Shown: positions 23,605-35,326, counted from the first letter of the stretch. The stretch is 64,000 nucleotides of DNA from Areca catechu (GCA_021397845.1 CM038042.1:31506418-31570417), one strand, 5' to 3'. A program made the numbers and translations. Notes: generated from the sequence alone by a model not told the origin.

Positions 23605-25325
23605 ATGCTTATAAAATATTTAAATAAACTAGATATAGGATGAATATATCCAACTCAATCTGATTTGTTTAGGTAGTAGTATGTCCCGACCCAATTTGTT
23701 TAGATTTTAAATAAATCGGATATATCCGATCTAACTCGATCCAAATGTGATGTTTTTAATATCCGACTCGACCTGACCAGAGACAGGTATGGAGTGGGTA
23801 TGGGATGGAAATTTTTTTGATAGGATGGGTATGAATTTTAGATAACCCAATCCAAATCCAATCCACTGCCATCCCTAATTGCCATGGACCTCACTTCTCT
23901 CCAAAAATACTGGTTGTAGTATGGACAAGAAACTTGTGCTAGTTGGGATCACATGCAAAGCATACCCCTTAGTTCAACATACGTTGATCTGATTAAGCGT
24001 TAAAAGTTTGACCATGGTTCAAATATAAACCTTTTTGAGATATAAAAATCATGACACAATTAGCTTGCCCGGGATTGCCTCACATCTAATGACTTAAGTT
24101 GAAATATCAAAACAGTTCTAATTCGTTATTTCAGGGAAATTTAAAGAGGTTATCAATGATTCCTTGTTCAGCAATTAAATAAATCATCCAATCGAAATAA
24201 AAAAATAAAAACAAAGCATGAGTCAATAATAAAATTCATAAGAATTCAGAACATCATTACAACATACCCTCCCAGATTTCAGAAAGTTGAGGCAATTTAT
24301 GCAATCACTCAAAGAGTAAATGCCCCATTTTTTGGGGGAAAAAAATTTAAAAAAAAAAAAAGCGCACGAAGAGAGAATGCTTGCACGGTTGGTATGATTA
24401 CAGTAATATGGTATTATTGATCTGAATGTAAATGTTGGCTAAAACAAAAACAATATTCCAAGACATAAGAAATAGACATGAATCAGTAATTAACAGGATC
24501 CATTGCATAATGAAATCAACTTACGCTTGCTAGTAATGTAGTAATATTAACCAGCAGCTGAAGTTTTCTCACATCTACTATGGGGCTAGAAACTTGTTTT
24601 CCTTCTTAGAGGAATTCTCATTACTGACTATAACAAGAAACAAACCCAAAAGGCTTCCATGGCTGGCCACGCCAAGATAATATTCCTGTTGGGGTATTGA
24701 AATCCGTTGAATATCGAAAATGCTGAAGCTGGTGGTGCAGAAAAACTTTCGAAAAGCAGAATTTACTAAAAAAGTCATGGTTGAAGGTTTCCGATGTGGG
24801 TTCTTTGATACTTAAATCAGTTTCTAGGTACAATAACAATATGAAAAGTGCAGGATTAAGAATTTTTTACATACCTCGGAAGTTCTTAGGATGTTCTTTT
24901 TTATAGTCAAGAGACAAGGGTATTTTTAGAATAGCAAAAGATATTGATAAATTTGATGAAAAGTGACAAGGCTTATCACGCAACCTATCAGAAGATTTCT
25001 ATTTTTAAAAATATCTATTCCATTTTAATTAGAATATTATCTTTTGTGTGGACTCGGCCATGTTTTTTAATGATGATATTGACCATTATATGGATCCAAG
25101 CACACCTCTCTTAATTATTGAGATATGACAAAAATTAACGATCATGAGCCGTGATATAACTTTTTTCAACGAATATCTCTCTATTTCCTAGTCAGAGCTT
25201 TGGTCGGATTATAGGAGTACTCATTCAAAAAGGTGCCAAGAATATAAAGGGCCTTTTCAATCGAAAGGTTGCACATAGCTTTTGAAATAGATATGAATGG
25301 ACAATAGTAATCATAGGCTCCAATC
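23605..25325. other. Repeat remnant then unassigned AT-rich sequence
   Basis: 23610-23877 continues the hAT-like GGAT-rich repeat. From 23880 to about 25325 I find no gene, LTR or tandem repeat that I can support. The 3' LTR of the second Tat element should lie somewhere here if it survives, but I cannot delimit it. Confidence 0.5.
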
Positions 25326-28322
25326 ATGCATCTGGCGAACACTTCTACAATCATGCCACATTTAATCCTGGCAACTGATAGCTATAGCGAACCAACAGGA
25401 AGCTTCCATGTGGCGCACGTGATCGATCTGGAATGGTTCAAGGTTTTGAAACCTCCTTTTTTTCTTGCTATAAGAGGTGATTTTTTCTGCCGCTTTGATT
25501 TTTCATTCGTGTTTTTTCTTTCTAGAGTCTTCTCTAGTGCAACCTCTTGCCACCCCACTTCGGTCGCCAGCATCCTATCCTCTTTTTCCTTTCCGTTGTT
25601 CTCCCTGTCAAAGATTTTTTCGAGAGGTCTCTCATCGTCCTTGACTATTCCTACCTGCTTCCTATTCCCAGGTGGGTCTTTTAGCCTTTTCTTCTAACCT
25701 CTTTATTTTTTCTTCTTAGTAATAGTGGGCTCTAAGAAAAGAAGGTCATCATTGGAGGGGGGTTTCGGAAAAGGGGCCAAAGGGCCCTTGAGTTTCAACA
25801 AAAGGGTGCACTAGACTAGAGTCCTCTGAGCCCGGTGCATACCGGTCTGTGCTCACCACAAATAACTTGACTAAGATCTTAGTTTTGTACAGAGTTCCAA
25901 GGGAGTTCGATTTGGAACTCCCTAATTATGATGTGTAGGTAAATAACTCAACTCTAGGTAGGCTTATAGTATACGTGGAGACCTTTGAAGCTAGGTTAAG
26001 GTTCCATATTCCTCCTTTTTTTATTAATCTTCTTAGATTCTACAATATTTCTTTATATACCCTTATCCAAAATTCTCTTAGACTTGTGCTAGGATCTTTG
26101 GCCATTTGCTTTTTGGCCAAGATTCGGCCTTCTCTTACTTTGTTTTGTACCTTTATATTATCAAGAGGTATTCTTATGCCAAGGACAGGTGGTATCTTTT
26201 TGCTCAGAGGGGGGTTGCCCCTCTGGTCAAGGATGCCTTGTCCGCTATCCATGGATGGAAGGGATAGTTTTTTTCGTTTCTTGCTCTTCTATTGCTAGTT
26301 GGAATTTGCCAAGGTAGGGTTGGCTAGAGGCTTCCATTTTTGAGATCCCAAAACTGAATGCCAAGGAAAGGGAGCATTTTGAAATCCTCTAGGTTTACAA
26401 GGTTCCGCCTTTAGGGCAACTTTTATTTGAGGATACCCTCTCGAGCGTAGGGCCTAGCCCGATTAATCCCAGGGGTAGGTTTAGGATTTTATTTTCTTTC
26501 CTCTAGTATCTTTTCTCTTTTTTGCTCCTGACCAAATATTGCTTGGTTATAGATATGAGGCTCGAGGATCTGGCCGAGTTGCAGAAGACCCTTAGAAAAG
26601 GAAGCTCAAGCTACCACAACCTCATCAAAGAAGGTGAGATTTGTGGACACCAATCCAGTAGAGGCTCTGGCTGAGCAAGCCTCTTAGGCAATGGTCGAGG
26701 TCACTTCAATAGCGGCCATCTGCCATCACCGCCGGCTTTGGCTCTAGTGTCGATGACCTAGCCACCATCCTCCAGCACCCCTAATGGGGGAACTTTCATG
26801 GGCCCGTGCTGTTCCGAGTCCCTATAGGATGAAATCCCTAAAGGTGCAACTTTTTGGGATTAGAGAGTTGTCAAGGAGCTCATTGAGAAGACCCACTTCT
26901 CCATAGAGTTGGTGAGAATCGATAAGATGGGCTTCCTCAATCTAAGGAGGTACATGATGACCATTATGCATCAAGTATTTCTTAGTCAATTCTTTCTTTT
27001 CTTTATCTTTTCCTTTGCTATTTCTGTAATGTCTAGTTTTAATGCAATTGATGCATTTCATAGTCATTTTGAACAACTAGTCGATCACCAGAGCAAAGGT
27101 GCTCGAACAACAGGGGCAAGTTGAGGGTGTTACCAAGGAGGCCTATAGGAGAATTGAGGTAGCAAAGGTTGAATTTGAGTACCTGAAGATGGCACTCACT
27201 AAGACAAAGCCTAGCTTGGTCTCAAAAAAAGGAGAAGGGAGGTAGAGGCATCGAGGCTGGTCGAGGTGGAGAAGAAGGCCGCTGAGAGGGCCGTGGAGGC
27301 ATACAAATCCTCGATAGAGTTCTCGATAGAGAAGGCCTAGGTGGTGGCGGTCTTCCGGATGTTAGAAGAGTTTTATGATGACCACTATCAATTTAGCAAG
27401 GAGACCTTCCATGAAGGCTTCAAGTTGGGCCAAGATGATTGCCGCCTTCAAGTTGTGATCCATCACCTGGAGTTGGACCTCTCCTACCTGGACATGCAAG
27501 AATAGTCCAGGGGGGAGCCCTCTCCTGAGTGCAAAGAGGTTACACTGCCCATTGTTGCATCCAAGCTCCCACCTATTAAAGCTATAGTCGTACCCTCCGA
27601 GACTGCTCCCACCATCGCCAGCCCCCAAAAGAAGGTTGGAAATTAAAATCTATAATATTTTCTTTTCTTTCATTTCTTTTTATAAGAAAACTTGTTCATT
27701 AATGAAATAAAATAAAAAAACTTGTTCATTAATGAAATAAAATAAAACTTTTCTATGTACCATATCATTTATTTACTGGTGTGATTGTATTCAAAATGCT
27801 GAGCCTTCATTAGGCAAACTGTTTATCGTTGATCTCCTCCCAAGGACTATAGAAATTAGGATCCATTTTAATAGTTTGGAGAAGAAAGTTAAGGTGGTGA
27901 ACAAAAAGGCTGCCACCTGAAAAGGAAAACTGTCAAAGGCACTAGGGGTGCTTGAAAAAGTGGATAAGGAAATTAAATGTCTTTGATCAATAATCTAATA
28001 AAGGGACAAGGCACATAAATTTATTAAGAAATCAAAGAGGTTATTCGAAATAGCCGAAAGGGCAACTTAGGATGCGAATACCAAGGCTGTTCAAATACAT
28101 AGTTAACTTAGTTCCACTCGAGAAGAGGTTTCTACCCTAGAATCGCTACTTATGTCCGGAGAGGTGAGATGGGGGTAGGCTACTCGAATAGTGCAACTTC
28201 AAAGTGAGTTAAACAGAGCTCGAGAAAAAATCTCCAGCCTTGAGCAGTCATTAAAGGAAAAGGTACAGCGACCATCTCTGAGACTGAATTGAGACAAGTG
28301 ACTGTAACTGTCGCTTAGCCAA
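25326..28322 (+). pseudogene. Antisense-gene cassette of a second, minus-oriented Tat element
   Basis: This is a degraded relative of the antisense ORFs at 17-20.5 kb, here on the plus strand. At 25975-26250 it shows FHIPPFFINLLRFYNISLYT, matching FPLHPFFIKIFRLYQVVPVQ, and in another frame VKDALSAIHGWK, matching the SAIHEWK region. A 78-bp intron (26475-26552) falls at the corresponding place. Then follow a linker, a helical stretch (VEKKAAERAVEAYKSSIEF near 27268) and a tail with FHEGFKLGQDDCRLQVV ending about 27645. A second coiled-coil unit (LQSELNRAREKISSLEQSLK) occupies about 27830-28320 and is cut by the Sirevirus insertion. Several stops make it non-functional. Confidence 0.7.
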
Positions 28323-29807
28323 TGTTGCCCAGATATGGTGCCCAAGAGGGGGGGTGAATTGGGTATTTTAAAAAAATAAAGCAATATATGTGCTATCAAG
28401 TTCAAATGTGAAGAGTGATAGTGCTCAAGTAATTATGCAACGGAAGCAATGAAAGATAATAACAATTAAAGAGTAAAAGAAGATAGAGAGTAAAGCAATG
28501 CAAACATACAAAACGTATAGTGGTTCGGTGCACCTAGCACCTACATCTACTTCCCAAGCTCCACTTGGGAATTTCCACTATAATCTTTTCTAGATTACAG
28601 TCGACTTGTTTTACAAGGCTCACAAGTCAAAACCTAAGTTGGTTTTTCTACCTAGGCTCACCAACAAACCTTACACACGTGTTTTAGCTTCGGGCTTACA
28701 AGCAACCCTAGTTGGTTTTATCAATTGGCTCACCAACAAACCTCACACACTTGTTTTAGCTTCGGGCTTACAAGCAACCCTAGTTGGTTTTATCAATTGG
28801 CTCACCAACAAACCTCACACTAGTTTCAAATTCCCTTGAAACTAGGCAAGCACAAATAGAGTATGAATACAATGAATAAAAACAAGACAAACTCCTTTTT
28901 GAGCAAAAATAAATCGATGTAGCTCTTGTTGGAGACTCTTCAAGTCTTCCTCTTTGAATATTGGACCTCACTAAATGCCAAAGACTTGAAAGCTGGATTC
29001 CTCAAAAATGGAAAGCTTTTGGCTAAGGAATCTCTTGGATTTTCACTCTTTTTGGCTTAGGATTGATTGAAGGCTTTGTACTTTTACTCTCTCCTTTTTC
29101 TCTTTTTCTCCTTGACTTTTTTGAAGTTAGGTGGAGGTTAAATACCTCATTCAAGCTGAAACAACTCCACAAGACTGTTAGAATAAAAATATGGCCGTTT
29201 ATGGCCGTTAGAAATCAAATCAAAAGTTCAGAAAAACTAGCCGTTATGACATGAGTCGACCTCATGAGTCGACCTCTGGGTCAGGTGTCGACCTCCAATT
29301 TACCTTAGGCAAAAATCCAGAAAACCATAGTTCTGCCCAGTTTGAATTCTCAGGCGATGAGTCGACCTCTGGTATCGACCTCTGGACAGGTGTCGACCTC
29401 TGGTGGTCGACCTCTTGAGCGTGCCACTGAAATTTTGCCGTGCCGGCCTTGCTGAACTTTTCTTTTCTTCATGAGTCGACCTCTGGTGGTCGACCTTTGG
29501 TAAGGTGTCGACCTCTGGTTTGAAATTTTCTGAAACTCTGGAGAGGTGCATGCCATGCTTGAGTTTCTCTAAGCCTTTGTTTCTTTTGTCAATTACTTAT
29601 TAATAAGAAGGTCCAAAATGAGAAATTTGATCTTGTTTAAGGTAGGAAAGCTCTTTACAAAATCAAGCAAGCTTGGTTTCATCATTGTATTCTTGATACT
29701 CTTTTTGAATAACCTATGGCCTGAAACTTTATCTTGAAATGAAACATTAGTCCAAACATATACTCAACCTTTTGTTAATCATCAAAACTAAGGAGCCAAA
29801 GCCAACA
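28323..29807 (-). repeat. 3' LTR of the Sirevirus-like element (left)
   Basis: On the plus strand it begins TGTTGCCCAGATATGG and ends CAAAGCCAACA, 1485 bp. It holds a 72-bp tandem repeat (two copies plus a part) and nine GTCGAC palindromes at 29255-29512. It matches the right LTR closely, the main difference being one fewer 72-bp unit. Confidence 0.93.
28657..28820. repeat. 72-bp tandem repeat in the left Sirevirus LTR, 2 copies plus a part
   Basis: Units start with CTCACCAACAAACC at 28657 and 28729; a 20-bp partial unit starts at 28801. Seventy-two is a multiple of three, so an open frame runs through the array, but it is not a gene. Confidence 0.92.
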
Positions 29808-30180
29808 ATCTCCCCCTTTTTGATGATGACAAAACCTTGAGTATATATGCAATTAAGTCCAAAAGCAAAATATAGCAATAATAAAAATTTTCGAAGAAAC
29901 CTCACATACATGAGTATATCATAAAAATTTTACTTTTCATCTACTTCTTTCTTTTTGTGAAAACATTCTCATGATTCAAAAAGTCAAGAACCATAATAGC
30001 TTTACTATACTCTATGAAAGAGTCATACTTTACCATATATACTTTACAAACTTTACTATTCTCCCCCTTTTTGTCAAGAATCAAAAAGTGCATTCTTTGT
30101 AGTAAAAGATATACTAAAGAAAATTATGTTCCATTACAATGAAGTACTTAGTTGCATAAAATAGATGCTCCCCCTCAATT
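29808..30180 (-). promoter_or_regulatory. Polypurine tract region of the Sirevirus, three related tracts
   Basis: Read on the minus strand, AAAAAGGGGGAGAT abuts the 3' LTR (29808-29825). A second AAAAAGGGGGAGAA lies near 30061-30073 and a shorter GAGGGGGAGC near 30167-30177. The first is the likely primer for plus-strand synthesis. Repeated upstream tracts of this kind are known for Sireviruses. Confidence 0.75.
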
Positions 30181-30399
30181 TGTGCATTCGATATAGCAAA
30201 CACATTCTAACTTGAGGGTTTAAAAAGATAAATGTTAAGAGCTGGTATCAGACAGTAAAATACCACAAAGTAGATAAATATATAAATGAATGTATTCAGT
30301 TACAAAATTGCTTACATAGTAAGCACAAAACACTGATACATCAGAACATACAAAGCAAACTAGTACATCATACATCAAGCAAATCTATGAGGCTACTCC

Positions 30400-31262
30400 T
30401 CATCAGAAGGTATATCAAAAGAGATAGGAGCCGAGATCCTAGATGAGATTTTGGAGTCCTATGAGTGAGACTCCGAGTCCTCAGAGAGGGACCATACCAG
30501 GGGTAGTCCTACGAGATCTATAGGTCCAAGGAAAAGACTCTGAAGGTGTCCTAATAGAAGTAGTAGCAGTAGGAGAAGGTGGATCAGTATGCTGAGTAGA
30601 CTGAGCTGGAGTGTGCCTGCTGACAAGCTCATAAGCAATGGGATCATCAATATCAGTCTCTGTATGCTCCACTCTATCATCTGGAATGCCTGTAATAGTC
30701 TCAAAGAGTGACTCAGTAATCTCAGTATCTACTAGCACATCCGTAGCTGGAGGATCAGTACTAGGAAGATCACTAGAAGGAGGATCAGCAGAAGGGGGAA
30801 TCTCTGGAATCGGATCAGCAGGTGGAACATCAGAGCTACCTGCTCCAGGCTAATCTCCATCACTGTCACTGTAGCCACTGGAGTCATCATCATCATCATC
30901 ATCATCATCATCAGAATGTGGAGGAGGCACTGTCGGATCTATAGTCCCTGGTGGCAATGCCAATCTCAGTAAGCTGAGGATCTGTCGGAATCCTGCATCA
31001 ACAGTAGCTGATAAAGCTCCAATGCGCATGTCTGTGTGGATCCGCAGACCATGTAGCTCCTGTCATACACCAGCAATCTCTGTCCGAACCTCTAAAATGT
31101 GATCAGTCACTCTCACTCAAAGTCCGATGTGCTCGCTGTAGTCCGATGTGGTATAGCAGTAGCAGAAGGTGCTGGAGCTGATGAGGGTGGTGGCGTGAAT
31201 GGCTCAGGCTCCGCAGTCTCTGACTCTGGTGCTGGGCGAGGAGGTGTACCATGATCGGTAGG
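30400..31262 (-). pseudogene. C-terminal part of the Sirevirus extra ORF, frame-broken, acidic repeat
   Basis: After the stop at 31263 other frames continue with Pro/Ser-rich sequence, then a run of nine ATC units on the plus strand (30886-30912) that would read as poly-aspartate on the coding strand. A later open piece (30481-30738, containing HTPAQSTQHTDPPSPTATT) is low in complexity. This looks like the disordered tail of the ORF at 31263-32024. Confidence 0.5.
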
Positions 31263-32024
31263 CTATGAAGGTCCTGCCTCAGCTGCTCGAATCTCCTCCT
31301 CCTCATCTGGCTCCTGGCCAGACTCCCGTCGCACCCAACGATCATCAATCAGTCGAAATCCCATCCTATGCAAGGATTTCTCTCCATATGTGTCAGTATG
31401 CTGCAGCTGACTGAAGGGTATACCAACAAATGAGACTCCATACTCCCTGAATAACTGTGTCAGTCCCATGACATATGGCTGAACTAGTCTTCTATGAGAT
31501 GCTGCCTCACCCATCTGCTGAAGCATGATCCTGGGAAGGTTGATGGGAGTCCGCTGTCTCAGGGACACCATCAACACCAGCTCATGCTCAGTAATAAAGT
31601 CGAACCTCCCGCTCTTTGGAATCAAGATGCGGGCGATGATATGATGCAGCACTCTCATCTCCAATGATAGCTGGTTAGCGACTACTGTGGAAATGCCGCT
31701 AACATCCTCGCGCTCTAAGATACATCTGAAGGCGCGCTCTCGGTCGCTGATAGAAGTGGCGGCTGTGCCATGAAGTGGAATCCTCCAAACATGACTGATG
31801 ACCTCCGGTGTCACTGGAATCTCGATCCCACGAACAGTAGCAGACCATCCAATGCCATCAGTGGCCATGGATGCATAGAACTCCCTGATGAGGTCTGGGT
31901 AGAATCTCTCAGTCATCGTGCAGAAGTGAACCATACCTGCATCTCTCAGTACATCTCCAATAAAAAAGTGATGCTGATCCCAGAAGGGTATGTCCACACG
32001 TCTCCCGCTGCAATTCTCTTCCAT
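31263..32024 (-). CDS. Extra ORF downstream of pol in the Sirevirus, plant-transposon-protein-like
   Basis: An open frame of 253 codons starts at an ATG at 32024, on the same strand as pol and about 1.1 kb beyond RNase H. It contains MTERFYPDLIREFYASM, RGIEIPVTPEVISHVWRIPL and IARILIPKSGRFDFITEHEL, the pattern of the putative plant transposon protein domain found in extra ORFs of large plant retroelements (family knowledge, not a search result). I see no signal peptide or clear membrane helix, so an envelope role is not supported here. Its intact frame contrasts with the broken gag and pol. The tail (QEPDEEEEIRAAEAGPS) is acidic. Confidence 0.7.
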   Translation of the reverse strand: MEENCSGRRVDIPFWDQHHFFIGDVLRDAGMVHFCTMTERFYPDLIREFYASMATDGIGWSATVRGIEIPVTPEVISHVWRIPLHGTAATSISDRERAFRCILEREDVSGISTVVANQLSLEMRVLHHIIARILIPKSGRFDFITEHELVLMVSLRQRTPINLPRIMLQQMGEAASHRRLVQPYVMGLTQLFREYGVSFVGIPFSQLQHTDTYGEKSLHRMGFRLIDDRWVRRESGQEPDEEEEIRAAEAGPS

Positions 32025-33126
32025 ACTAAGCTGGCTGGTACTGGTGCAGGTGCCTCTGGGGTCGGCTCATGCTCATGTCTGGTCTTTCTTCATCGCTCAG
32101 TACTACCCTGGCCTTATTCTAATCTCCTTTTCCTTATAGCTAAATGCTTCCTTGGACCCATATGGATGGAAGGGGGTAAATTAGGGGGAAGTAGGATAAT
32201 GTAGTGCTAAGAAAGAGGAGAACCAAGAATTTTGGAGAGGAGAAAAGGAATTCATAGTTGGGCAAATGAAGAAACCGTGAAAAGGTAAGTGAGGGTTTGT
32301 GAAATTGAAAAAAAAAAGAGCAAATAGAGGAAATACACGAAATAGAGGGAAGAAATGAGTGTTTTCAACCGATATTTGAGGGTAGAAAAAGGCAAAAGCT
32401 TACGGTTGCCCAAAAACAAAGAACAAGGTGAAAACGGTTCGGTTCAAAAGAAAACGAGAGGGGAGGAGAAGATTACCCAAAAAGAGGAAGGAGAGGGTTG
32501 GAAATCCACTGTTTAGAGCTTTAGGAACGTTAGAGGGGGACCACACGAAGGAGAAAAGGAAAGAAGTGGAAGAAAAAAGGGCTTGCGGATGGTTTTAAAA
32601 AACAGATTTTCCGTTCAAGTGTCGACCTCTAAAAAATTTCAAGGGTCGACCTCAAGTGTCGACCTCCGAAATTCTAAGTGTCGACCTCCGAAAATAAATT
32701 TGTCAAAATAAAATTTTGAAAAAATTTAAAAAATTTAGAATGAATTCTTAGAGAAGCTTTAAATATTTTTGAGAATTTATAAATCTTTTTTGAGGAATTT
32801 TGAAGGAAATTGAAGAGTTTCAAGCAAAAGGGTCAATGACTCCCAATTATATTCTGATCATGCAAAATCTATCTTCATTCAATGGTTTTGTAAATATATC
32901 AGCCAATTGATAATAATACATGAATTCTAACAACACATTAGAGTTTTGAACGTGATCTCTTATGAAGTGATGTCTTATTTCAATATGTTTGCTTCTTGAA
33001 TGTTGTACAGGATTTTTCGTTAAATTGATTGCACTAGTATTATCACATCTTATGGGTGTCTTAGTTAGTTTGATGCCAAAGTCCTCGAGTTGTTGTTTGA
33101 TCCATAGAATCCGAGCATAACAGCTT
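32025..33126 (-). other. Spacer between Sirevirus pol and the extra ORF, with GTCGAC motifs
   Basis: There is no coding signal. Four GTCGAC copies in the AGGTCGACACTT context lie at 32621-32685, and the same motif is dense in both LTRs. The stretch 32200-32600 is purine-rich and 32690-32830 is AT-rich. Confidence 0.65.
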
Positions 33127-34040
33127 CTAGCTGCTATATATTCGGCTTTCGCTGTAGATAGAGCAACCGAATTCTGTTTCTTGCTGCTCCATGAACAAAT
33201 TAACTCCTAGGAATTGACAAGTTCCACTAGTACTTTTACGATCAAGTTTACACCCAGCAAAATCAGCATCAGAATAAGCAATCAATTCATATGATGACTC
33301 TCTAGAGTACCAAAGACCAATTTTAATTGACCCAGATAAGTATCTAAATATACGTTTTACAGCTAAGAGATGTGATTCTTTAGGAGCAGACTGAAAACGT
33401 GCACACATACAAACACTAAACATTATATCTGGTCTACTGGCAGTTAGATATAGCAATGAACCAATCATGCCTCTATATAATTTTTGGTCTACTGATTTAT
33501 CACATTCATCTTTGTCTAATTTACATGAAGAGCTCATAGGGGTACCTATTGGTTTGGTAGTCTCCATCCCAAACTTTTTCAATATTTCCTTTGTGTACTT
33601 TGCTTGGTTGATGAAGATCCCCTTTTTGGTTTGCTTGATTTGGAGTTTGAGGAAGAAGTTGAGTTTTCCCATCATGCTCATCTCGAACTCACTTTGCATT
33701 AACTTTGCAAACTCTTGACAAAGACATTCGTTAGTAGCACCAAAAATGATATCATCTATATAGATTTGTACTACTAAGAGATCATCATTTTTCTTTTTCA
33801 AAAACAATGTATTATCTACATTACCTCTAGAAAAATCATTCTTCATAAAAATGAACTTAATCTATCATACCAAGCTCTAGGAGCTTGCTTTAAACCATAC
33901 AATGCTTTATGTAATTTAAAAACATGGTTAGGAAATTCATGATTTTCAAAACCAGGAGGTTGTTCAACATAAACTTCCTCTTCAATAAATCCATTTAAAA
34001 AAGCACTTTTAACATCCATTTGAAATAACTTGAAATCCAT
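33127..34040 (-). pseudogene. Sirevirus reverse transcriptase and RNase H
   Basis: The first piece (33843-34040) has FQMDVKSAFLNGFIEEEVYV and YGLKQAPRAWYDRL. The second (33127-33846), in another frame, has the catalytic box YIDDIIFG near 33745-33768, KYTKEILKKFGM, and the RNase H motif YSDADFAGCKLDRKSTSGT. The polymerase YxDD is intact. The frameshift near 33843 and a further break at the C-terminus near 33180 stop a full product. Upstream RT and linker sequence to about 34350 is present only in fragments. Confidence 0.88.
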
Positions 34041-35326
34041 AAAATAAGCAAAAGCAAGTAAAAGTCTAATTGCTTCCAGCCTAGCAACAGGAGCAAAGGT
34101 TTCATCAAAGTCAATTCCTTCTTCCTGGTTGTAGCCTTTAGCAACAAGTCTGGCTTTGTTTCTAGTTACAATACCATGTTCATCAAGTTTATTTCTAAAA
34201 ACCCATTTTGTACCAATTACAGAAACATTAGGGGGTCTTTCAGTTAAAGTCTAAACGTTATTTCTTTTAAATTGATTTAGTTCATCTTGCATGGCATTAA
34301 TCTAGTTACAATCTTTTTCAGCTTCTTCAATTGACTTAGGCTCTATTTAAGAAACAAAAGCTAAATAATCATAAACATTTCTGATAGAAGAGCGTGTACT
34401 TACTTCCTTTGACGGATCACCAATAATTAGCTCTTTGGGGTGTCCGTGTGCATACCTCCACTCTTTAGGTAAAGGTTTTGGTGAAGTTGCATTGATCTCT
34501 TGAATTTGATCTTCATTTTCTTGATCATCAACTCCTTTGGGCACATCTTCATTGATTGTCAATTGTTCAAGCTTCTTTGTACCTGTTTCATTATCAATAG
34601 AATCTTTTTTCTAGAAGATTTTTTGTTAGTTTTATCAAACACTACATGAATTGATTCTTCAACTAGAAGAGTTCTTCTGTTAAAGACCCTGTATGCCTTG
34701 CTAGAAGTAGAGTATCCTAAGAAGATACCCTTATCTGACTTGGCATCAAATTTACTGATATTGTCTTTGCCATTATTTAATATGAAACAGCGGCAACCAA
34801 ATACATGAAAATACTTAAGATTAGGTTTTCGATTTTTTCAAAGCTTATATGGTGTTTTCTTCAAAATAGGTCGAATTAAAACACGATTTAAAATGTAACA
34901 GGAAGTATTAATGGCTTCTGCCCAAAAATATCTAGATAAATCGTTTTCGCAAAGCATTGTGCGTGCCATTTCTTCAAGAATCCTGTTTTTTCTTTTTACC
35001 ACCCTATTTTGTTGAGGTGTCCTAGGTGCAGAAAAATTATGACTAATGCCATTATCATTACAAAAGCTTCAAAATCATGATTGTAAATTCAGTTCCATGA
35101 TCACTATGCAAAGAAACAATAGTGAGATCTTTTTCGTTTGAAACCCTTTTATGAAATTTAATAAAAGCTGAAAACGTTTCATCTTTATGAGCTAAAAACA
35201 TTACCCAAGTAAATCGTGAGTAATCATCTACAATTACTAGCCCATATTTCTTACCTCCCAAACTAGTTGTTCTGGTTGATCCAAAGAGGTCCATATGCAA
35301 TAATTCAAGGGATCTAGTAGTAGATA
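34041..35326 (-). pseudogene. Sirevirus integrase core, C-terminal region and linker to RT
   Basis: The core begins with HMDLFGSTRT (about 35298) and VDDYSRFTWVMFLAHKDE; SLHSDHGTEF carries the second aspartate near 35105. A frame shift near 35060 follows, and the third part (RTPQQNRVVKRKNR, about 35000-35040) is in another frame with the usual glutamate position readable. The linker to RT (34347-34562 open, acidic) is broken by stops. Integrase would insert the cDNA; it is not functional here. Confidence 0.8.

Noticed and set aside
24578..24839. Minus-strand frames of about 70 codons
   Set aside because: Two overlapping frames without any recognisable motif in AT-rich sequence.
28606..28839. 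Repetitive frame with the LASGLQATLVGFINWLTNKP unit (also 37998-38342)
   Set aside because: A by-product of the 72-bp tandem repeat, whose length is divisible by three; it lies in LTR sequence.
29255..29512. Possible CRISPR-like array of short repeats
   Set aside because: The GTCGAC units are 6-12 bp with irregular spacing in a plant LTR; CRISPR arrays have longer, regular repeats and are not found in plant nuclear DNA.
31263..32024. Retroviral envelope gene
   Set aside because: Extra ORFs after pol in Sireviruses are often called env-like, but no signal peptide, fusion peptide or membrane helix is visible here.
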